A DNA stretch of 63,614 nt from NCBI GenBank assembly GCA_009360345.1, contig SPDP01000012.1, positions 1-63,614 of the forward strand, read 5' to 3'. Shown one piece after another: positions 58,614 to 63,614 of the stretch. How positions within the stretch are numbered: position 1 is the first letter of the stretch; each line of letters opens with the position of its first letter. Origin of the DNA: Alcaligenaceae bacterium SAGV5. Lineage in GTDB: Bacteria; Pseudomonadota; Gammaproteobacteria; Burkholderiales; Burkholderiaceae_B. The translations under genes were made by a program, and so were the position numbers. Under the pieces are notes generated by a model. The model had not been told where the DNA came from. It did not search any database and worked only from the letters and a program-made list of their open reading frames with translations.

Positions 58614-59969
58614 ATGAGCAGAATCAACAATCCGCCGGACATCCAGGCGGGCTACCTGTATCGGCCGGACGACCACACCGGTGTGGTCACCGCGAAACGG
58701 GCCGACTTCAGGCCCGGTGTCAACGACAAGCTGACCAACATGCTCGCGCGCAGCGGCCATCCGCGCGCCGCCGGCTTCGTCAATGCGGTGCGCGCCTTCG
58801 ACCTGGGGCTGAGGCGGTCCATCAATACCCGCCAGCTCGACAGCGCACGTGCCCGGATCGAAAAGATGGGGCAGGAGGCCGCCTCGGCGGGAACGGACGA
58901 GAAGTCCGTGGGTAGGCGGGATCGCCTGGACGCCAGGGTTCACGACCTGGAAATCAAGGACGACCGGCTGGCTGCCAAGCAGGAGCTGTCGGTCGCGGCG
59001 CGCCAGGGCAAGCTCGACGATGCCGTGCCGATCGCCAATGAATACCAGCGGGCCGCGTTGCGCGATCGTGGGTACACCGAGGCCACGGGGAGCCTGTCCA
59101 AGACCGGGCTGGATCGGGAGCAAAGCCAGTACCTGGTTTCGTCCGTCGATGGCCACCGCATCCGTATCAATGCGGATCGTCCCCCCTTGCTGGCGCGGAT
59201 GGTGGCGTCGTCGGTCAGCGCCGCGTACGACCGTGGGTCGAGTGGAGCGGCCGCCGCCGCGCGCAGTACCGCGCAGCACGCGCTGGTCGGGGTGGAAGCG
59301 GCCGCCCGGTATGTCCAGGGGGCGGCCGCGCGGGGGCTGTCGAACAGCAAGTTGCTGGACGAGGGGTCGCGCGCCCGCATGGCGGCCTCGGCCGAGCGCG
59401 CGACCGGCGCGCGCGACATGCTGCGGTCGTCGCTACAGGGCAGGAGCGCCCTGAATGCCGCCTTTGGCCAGGCGGTCGATGCGCAGCGGGCCTCGGCGCA
59501 GCAGCGCCTGGATACCCAGGCTGAGCATGGCTACCTGGTGCGGGATGTCCAGCATGGCGTCAAGCCGCCGCAGACGCGCATGCTGGAGCGCCGTATCGAC
59601 GCTTACTACCGCGGCAAGGCGCAAGCCGCCGGCCAGGTCGAGGGGGAGGGCGGGGCGCCGCCGGCCCCCCGGGCGGGACGCATGATGCGGTTTGTCGTGG
59701 GGGTCGCCAATACCGGAACGCTCGCGTCCATCCATATGCATGGCGGGGCGGGCATGACCGCATACTGGCGGGCCAGCGTCAAGGATGGCCACGAAGACCG
59801 GCATCTCGCCGCCGGGGCAAGGCATGGGGCGGCCGAGGCGGCCGCGGGCTACAAGTACGGTGCCCGCCAGGCGGCCTTGCAGGGGCGGTTGACGGAATTC
59901 CTGCAAGAGCCGCATGCGGCGGGGGCGATGGATGACTTCCTTGCCGACCCGCCCGCCGACCGCCGTTGA
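58614..59969 (+). CDS. Candidate type III secreted effector
   Basis: A 451-residue hydrophilic protein with no signal peptide and no family I recognise. The N-terminus (MSRINNPPDIQAGYLYRPDD) is polar and fits a type III signal plus chaperone-binding zone. Residues about 60-140 are helical and charged (ARARIEKMGQEAASAG, RRDRLDARVHDLEIKDDRLA). Residues about 200-320 are Ala-, Ser- and Arg-rich, and the C-terminal third (GRMMRFVVGVANTGTLASIH, then GAAEAAAGYKYGARQAALQG) is Gly/Ala-rich and weakly amphipathic. Being coupled to a CesT chaperone and preceded by an ECF-type promoter motif makes an effector the best hypothesis. BteA is about 650 residues, so this would be shorter or different. Confidence 0.6.
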   Translation: MSRINNPPDIQAGYLYRPDDHTGVVTAKRADFRPGVNDKLTNMLARSGHPRAAGFVNAVRAFDLGLRRSINTRQLDSARARIEKMGQEAASAGTDEKSVGRRDRLDARVHDLEIKDDRLAAKQELSVAARQGKLDDAVPIANEYQRAALRDRGYTEATGSLSKTGLDREQSQYLVSSVDGHRIRINADRPPLLARMVASSVSAAYDRGSSGAAAAARSTAQHALVGVEAAARYVQGAAARGLSNSKLLDEGSRARMAASAERATGARDMLRSSLQGRSALNAAFGQAVDAQRASAQQRLDTQAEHGYLVRDVQHGVKPPQTRMLERRIDAYYRGKAQAAGQVEGEGGAPPAPRAGRMMRFVVGVANTGTLASIHMHGGAGMTAYWRASVKDGHEDRHLAAGARHGAAEAAAGYKYGARQAALQGRLTEFLQEPHAAGAMDDFLADPPADRR

Positions 59970-59984
59970 CCCGATGCCCGCGTG

Positions 59985-60821
59985 TCATCCGATCTCTTGC
60001 GGCAAGCTGTCGAAAAACGGCTCGGGGGGCAAGTGGACGGCAGGCAAGGGGGACGGCCGGGTGTCCAGGGAAGGGCGGGCGCGCAGCTTGGCACCGGCCC
60101 GCAGCAGCGCCTCGGCGCTGTCCTGTCTCGGTGCCTGGACGGCAAGAAGGCGGATCAGGCTCGAGGCCGAGGCTTGCGACATCGGGTCACAGGCAAGCAG
60201 GGACGTGATCAGGGACTCGATATGCCGATCGAGTTCGGAGCGCGGCACGACCTCGTGGGCCAGCCCCAGCTCACGGGCGCGTGTGGCACCGAAACCTTCG
60301 GTGGTCTGGAAGTAGCGGCGGCATTGCCGCTCGCCGATCGCACGCAGCAGATAGGGGCTGATCACGGTGGGCAGCATGCCCACCCGGCTGTCGGTGATAT
60401 GGAATACCGCATCTTCGGCGGCGACGCAGATGTCGCAGGCGGCCGCCAGGCCCACGGCCATGCCCATCGCCAGGCCCTGTACGCGAGCGATGGTGGGAAC
60501 CCCGCACTCGGCCAGCGTCTGTAGCATCTGCGCGAGTTTGCGCATGTCTGCCATGGCGGTGTTGAGGGGAGCGCTGGCCTGGTCGCGCAGCCAGCCGATC
60601 TCGGTGCCACAGGAAAAAATGTCCCCCTTGGCCGCGAGTACGATCGCCCTGGCTTCGCCGCTCCTGGCCAGGCGGCCGATTGTGCGTGTCAGCGCGTGGG
60701 CCGTGTCGCGGTCGATCGCGTTCGCGTCGGATGTCCTGTCCAGCCAGACCCATCCGACCCGGTCGCCGCCGTGGATGCGCATCTCGACGTCGATGCAAGA
60801 GTGCCGTGTCCCTGCGTTCAT
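59985..60821 (-). CDS. Enoyl-CoA hydratase/isomerase family protein
   Basis: A crotonase-fold protein of about 278 residues from ATG 60821. VGWVWLDRTSDANAIDRDT opens the fold; the oxyanion-hole segment is DIFSCGTEIGWLR and the second hole GLAMGMAVGLAAACDICVAAEDAVF. A helix follows with HITDSRVGMLPTVISPYLLRAIG, which places the family's active-site region near methylglutaconyl-CoA hydratase-like enzymes. The acyl-CoA substrate is unknown. It converges with the effector gene, whose stop is 15 bases away. Upstream, at 60822-61163, is a 340-base gap with a T-tract dyad. Confidence 0.82.
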   Translation of the reverse strand: MNAGTRHSCIDVEMRIHGGDRVGWVWLDRTSDANAIDRDTAHALTRTIGRLARSGEARAIVLAAKGDIFSCGTEIGWLRDQASAPLNTAMADMRKLAQMLQTLAECGVPTIARVQGLAMGMAVGLAAACDICVAAEDAVFHITDSRVGMLPTVISPYLLRAIGERQCRRYFQTTEGFGATRARELGLAHEVVPRSELDRHIESLITSLLACDPMSQASASSLIRLLAVQAPRQDSAEALLRAGAKLRARPSLDTRPSPLPAVHLPPEPFFDSLPQEIG

Positions 60822-61052
60822 CATGTGGTCCGTCTGTTTCCTGCTGCCGCTGCATGGCCGCACCGTCGTCGCCGGGCGGGAGGCTGGAGTCGTGGCGCCA
60901 TGAAGCGAGCAGCCACGGTTCTGCGGCATGCTGCGGCGGGGGCACGCGGCATGCCTAGCTATCGGTGAGACTGGTTATGAGGCGCTGTGGGCCTCTTCCG
61001 GGTAGAAGCGGCTTGCGTACGCGGGTACTGCCAAGCGCGTCGGGTCACTATA

Positions 61053-61075
61053 TGACGCGGTTTTTTTTTGCGTCA
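61053..61075. promoter_or_regulatory. TGACGC/GCGTCA dyad around a run of nine T
   Basis: TGACGC (61053-61058) and GCGTCA (61070-61075) form a perfect inverted repeat whose spacer is GG plus T9. It sits in the 340-base gap upstream of the enoyl-CoA hydratase gene and downstream of the response-regulator gene. It could be an operator, and the homopolymer could slip in length and alter spacing. Confidence 0.45.
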
Positions 61076-61163
61076 ATACCAGGCGGAAAAAATAAACAGG
61101 TAAAGATCGGGCGCTTCCTGCCGATATCGCACGGTAGCTTCCGGGGGATCCGTCTGGAACGGA

Positions 61164-61883
61164 TCAAGCTTCCCTATAGTCGAGCGGAAGGTCTTCAGCG
61201 GTACTGCCGCCGACCGGGTCGAGCCGGTAGCCCTGGTTGTAGGCGGTGCGTATCACGACCACCTGGCGGCCGTCGACCTGCAGCTTCCTGCGCAGCTTGT
61301 AGACATGCTGTTCGATCGTGCGCCCCGCGATCTCGCTGCCCGCGCTCCAGATGACCGAGCCCAGTGTCTCGCGCGAGATGTAGACACCCGGCGATGAAAA
61401 GAACAGCCAGGCCATGCTGAACTCGCGCGGCGTCAGCGCAATGGCGTCGCCCTGGTAGGTGAACCTGCCGGCATCGCGGTCCAGTTGAAAGCCCGCGTAC
61501 TCGATCATCCGCCGGGGTTTCTGCGGCGCGCAGCGGCGCCTGACGGCATGGATGCGCGCGATCAATTCGACGGCATCGAACGGGCGGCGCAGGAAGTCAT
61601 CGGCGCCGCTGTCCAGCGCATGGGCCGCGACGCCCCCGCCGCAGGCGGGCGAGAGAATCAGCGCGGGGGTGTGGTCGCCGCTGCGCATGCCCAGCCAAAA
61701 GAAAATGCCGTCTTCCACGTCGCCGCCGATGTCGATGATGACGAAATCAAAGGGCTGGCGCTTCAAGGTGCGCAGCAGCGTGACTTCCGAATCGAACCGC
61801 GTGGGATGGAAGCCCGCCCCGACCAGTGCGCCTCTTACCTGGTCATAGACGGTGGGGTTGCGGATATAGCATGCAATGTTCAT
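61164..61883 (-). CDS. OmpR-type response regulator with a degenerate receiver
   Basis: A 239-residue protein from ATG 61883. The receiver-like domain (1-115) has Asp in FVIIDIGGD at the usual acceptor site, but the N-terminal acidic pair is absent (MNIACYIRNPTVYD) and the conserved Lys-Pro is RRP (ADDFLRRPFDAVE). The C-terminal winged helix is intact (LTPREFSMAWLFFSSPGVYISRETL, RTIEQHVYKLRRKL and AYNQGYRL). No histidine kinase is adjacent. It probably works without canonical phosphorylation. It is divergent from the IclR regulator. Confidence 0.85.
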   Translation of the reverse strand: MNIACYIRNPTVYDQVRGALVGAGFHPTRFDSEVTLLRTLKRQPFDFVIIDIGGDVEDGIFFWLGMRSGDHTPALILSPACGGGVAAHALDSGADDFLRRPFDAVELIARIHAVRRRCAPQKPRRMIEYAGFQLDRDAGRFTYQGDAIALTPREFSMAWLFFSSPGVYISRETLGSVIWSAGSEIAGRTIEQHVYKLRRKLQVDGRQVVVIRTAYNQGYRLDPVGGSTAEDLPLDYREA

Positions 61884-62247
61884 TCGATGGGCGTGGCCGG
61901 AGTCATGACACCTGCTGCTGCACGTGGCATGCCGTGCCGTGCGGGCGACCAGGGTGGTGGGAAACGAAGCCACCGGGCCGTTGGCCGGCGAGTGGATATA
62001 GTAGAGGAAAACCGCCGCGCATACTCATCAAATTCGTGATTGATGAAGCCGGCATGGCGAGATGCGGCGCGCGCGGCCATCGATTGTGAGCGTCTGCTAT
62101 CCGCTGGATGGGCGGCTGCCGGGGATGAAGAGAAGTCCAAGGTGCTCCGGTCCGTTGTTTCCTCAAGCAAAACGATGTATCATGAATGAATCCGCGCCGT
62201 TTCCGGCGTTCGAGGCTGGCCGAGGCGGGCAGCCAAAGGGAATATCC

Positions 62248-63006
62248 ATGAGTTACACCGTCGATGCGGTAAGCAAGGCGATCGAGTTGCTTTTCCTGGT
62301 GGCCGAAGAAGGCGGGAAGGGCGTGACCGAACTGGCGCGGCTGTCGGGCAATACGAAGGCCCGCGCGTTCCGCTTGTTGACCACGCTGGAGGAAAGCGGG
62401 CTGGTGCGCAGGCAGACCCCCATGGCCACCTACAGCCTGGGGTATCGGGCGCTCATCATAGGCAGCGCGGCGCAGGCGCAGCTGAGCCTGATCAGCGTGG
62501 CCAAGGACATCCTCGAACCCATCGGGCGGGAATGCAACGAGAGCGTGCTGGTGCGCATCCGCGACGGCGCCGAGACGGTCTGCGTGGCCTGGTGGGATGC
62601 TCCGCACGCGCTGCGCGTGCACAGTCAGTTGGGGGACCGCCGGCCGTTGTTCGTGGGCGCATCGGGCAAGCTGCTGCTGGCGCACGCGCCAGAGGACATC
62701 CAGGAAGGCGTGTTGAGCGGCAAGCTGGAACGTTTCACGCCCAACACCATCGTCAAGCGCACCGAGCTCAGGCGCGAATTGAAGAAAATCCTGGCCGAAG
62801 GCTACAGCACCTCCCTGCTCGAAAAAAGCGACGACATGGTGGCGGTGGCCGCCCCCATCCGCGATGCCAGCGGTTCGGTCATCGCCTCGCTGTCGATGAC
62901 GGCGCCGGTCACGCGCGTGCCCAGGAACAAGCTGGGCAAGTATGTCGACATCATCAAGTTCGCCGCCGCGCGGTTTTCAGCCTCGCTCGGCTATCAGGGC
63001 GGATAG
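62248..63006 (+). CDS. IclR-family transcriptional regulator
   Basis: A 252-residue regulator. ATG 62248 has AAAGGGA upstream and puts the winged HTH (YTVDAVSKAIELLFLVAEEG, VTELARLSGNTKARAFRLLTTLEESGLV) at the N-terminus; ATG 62182 would add 22 residues. The IclR effector domain follows, with HSQLGDRRPLFVGASGKLLLAHAPE and MVAVAAPIRDASGSVIASLSM. A terminator follows the stop. The target is unknown; it may regulate the porin gene downstream or an off-window catabolic operon. Confidence 0.87.
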   Translation: MSYTVDAVSKAIELLFLVAEEGGKGVTELARLSGNTKARAFRLLTTLEESGLVRRQTPMATYSLGYRALIIGSAAQAQLSLISVAKDILEPIGRECNESVLVRIRDGAETVCVAWWDAPHALRVHSQLGDRRPLFVGASGKLLLAHAPEDIQEGVLSGKLERFTPNTIVKRTELRRELKKILAEGYSTSLLEKSDDMVAVAAPIRDASGSVIASLSMTAPVTRVPRNKLGKYVDIIKFAAARFSASLGYQGG

Positions 63007-63053
63007 CCTTTCCCGATATCCCGGGCAGCCTGGCGGTTGCCGGAACTACTGAC

Positions 63054-63088
63054 AAACCCTCGGTCCATGCCGGGGGTTTTTCTTTTTC
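63054..63088 (+). terminator. Rho-independent terminator after the IclR gene
   Basis: AAACCCTCGG (63054-63063) pairs with CCGGGGGTTT (63070-63079), with one wobble, around the loop TCCATG. The run of T continues to 63087 with one C. It is the clearest intrinsic terminator in the window. Confidence 0.85.
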
Positions 63089-63294
63089 TGCCTTCTTTGG
63101 CGCGGATTTCTATGGCTTTCGCATTGCCGCAAATACGGGCTCCGGGAGTGGGCCGATTTGGTGCGGAGCCTTGTGTGGCGTGCATTTTCACGGTGCGCCT
63201 GCGCACAATATCCGAGTGGAATTTCCTTTCTCCGCCCCACGATGGTTCGCAAATGTCTCATCTAATAAAACGCTATATCGATATAAGAAACATG

Positions 63295-63323
63295 TTGACG
63301 CTTGCGAAGCACGCAAATAAGAT
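63295..63323 (+). promoter_or_regulatory. Sigma-70 promoter of the porin gene
   Basis: TTGACG at 63295-63300 and TAAGAT at 63318-63323 are separated by exactly 17 bases, within the most AT-rich stretch of the region. The porin ATG lies about 100 bases downstream, leaving a leader of roughly 95 bases. The stretch 63089-63294 between the terminator and this promoter shows no gene. Confidence 0.7.
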
Positions 63324-63424
63324 GTCGTCAGTCGTTACAGAGGATTGCACATCGAAACGACTTGAGTTCGACCGAAAGACCTACGGCCAGGGGCCGGATG
63401 GCTGACGAAAAAAGGGAGAAGTAC

Positions 63425-63512
63425 ATGAAGAAGTCGGCATTATTGGTGCTGTGTCTGGGGGCGGCGGGGGCCGCGCATGCTCAGAACAATGTCACGCTTT
63501 ATGGGGTGGTCA
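63425..63512 (+). CDS. Gram-negative porin, N-terminal start only
   Basis: ATG 63425 with AAGGGAGA upstream opens a signal peptide (MKKSALLVLCLGAAGAAHA) followed by QNNVTLYGVV, the first beta-strand of Burkholderiales general porins (family pattern xSVTLYGVVDxG). Outer-membrane diffusion pores of this kind are about 370 residues. After GVV the frame reads TGGAGGDAARTGG, unlike a porin, so the gene appears cut at suspected joint 4. The frame is still open at the window edge. Confidence 0.72.
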
Positions 63513-63614
63513 CGGGTGGCGCAGGAGGTGATGCAGCGCGAACGGGCGGCGTCGCGCCAGATCTTGCCGTCGGTCTTTACCGTGCGGGTGCTGGGGTTCG
63601 GCAACGAGGCCGCG
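63508..63614 (+). other. Suspected joint 4 and unidentified fragment
   Basis: From about 63510 the porin frame stops resembling a porin, while another frame reads coherently to the window edge (VAQEVMQRERAASRQILP then SVFTVRVLGFGNEAA). That frame has protein-like composition but no family could be assigned. Only about 35 codons are available. Confidence 0.4.

Overview
The window is GC-rich DNA with the gene content of a beta-proteobacterium of the Alcaligenaceae (Bordetella or Achromobacter type). The main pointers are several orphan Bug-type periplasmic receptors, many LysR regulators, complete LIV-type and Glu/Asp-type ABC importers, and a CesT-chaperone/effector pair arranged like Bordetella btcA-bteA. 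The assignment rests on gene families and coding style only; no rRNA or tRNA gene was seen.

Layout. (A) 1-16.5 kb: tail of a LIV-type binding protein, then a complete livHMGF plus binding-protein operon running into an amidase, a RidA-family deaminase and 3-hydroxyanthranilate 3,4-dioxygenase (aromatic amine or tryptophan-type catabolism). A long minus-strand block follows: LysR, Bug receptor, Gfo/Idh oxidoreductase, SDR, FAD aromatic hydroxylase, second Bug receptor. Upstream of it lies a three-gene set (amidohydrolase, SnoaL-like, RidA) in which every product carries an export signal. (B) 16.5-32.7 kb: truncated acyl-CoA synthetase, lipoprotein aminopeptidase, M20 amidohydrolase, glycerate 2-kinase, GST, an HTH-citrate synthase fusion, a fluoroacetate-dehalogenase-like hydrolase, tartrate dehydrogenase with divergent LysR, then gltIJKL, aspartate ammonia-lyase and its LysR (acidic amino-acid uptake and deamination). 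(C) 32.7-48.2 kb: surface polysaccharide locus (galE, manC, ABC exporter wzm/wzt, three very large multidomain glycosyltransferases, two small coiled-coil proteins), then an RND efflux pump. (D) 48.2-63.5 kb: type IVb pilus operon (R64/Tcp-like pilN-O-P-Q-R-S, PilM-like, PilV, lytic transglycosylase), a PilT-type retraction ATPase, a type III secretion chaperone with a candidate effector behind a HrpL/BtrS-like promoter motif, enoyl-CoA hydratase, a degenerate response regulator, an IclR regulator and the start of a porin.

A structural anomaly runs through the window. Near 16.5, 32.7, 48.2 and 63.5 kb, genes are cut off and abut other cut-off genes, with no insertion sequence or repeat at the joint. 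The spacing is fairly even (about 16.2, 15.5 and 15.3 kb). The simplest reading is that the window joins unrelated segments, by mis-assembly or unmarked concatenation, or that it carries repeated rearrangement breakpoints. Gene neighbourhood should not be trusted across these four points.

The most interesting biology is the 58.1-60.0 kb chaperone/effector unit beside a type IVb pilus with its own retraction ATPase, the exported amidohydrolase/SnoaL/RidA trio, and the HTH-citrate synthase fusion with an altered catalytic residue.
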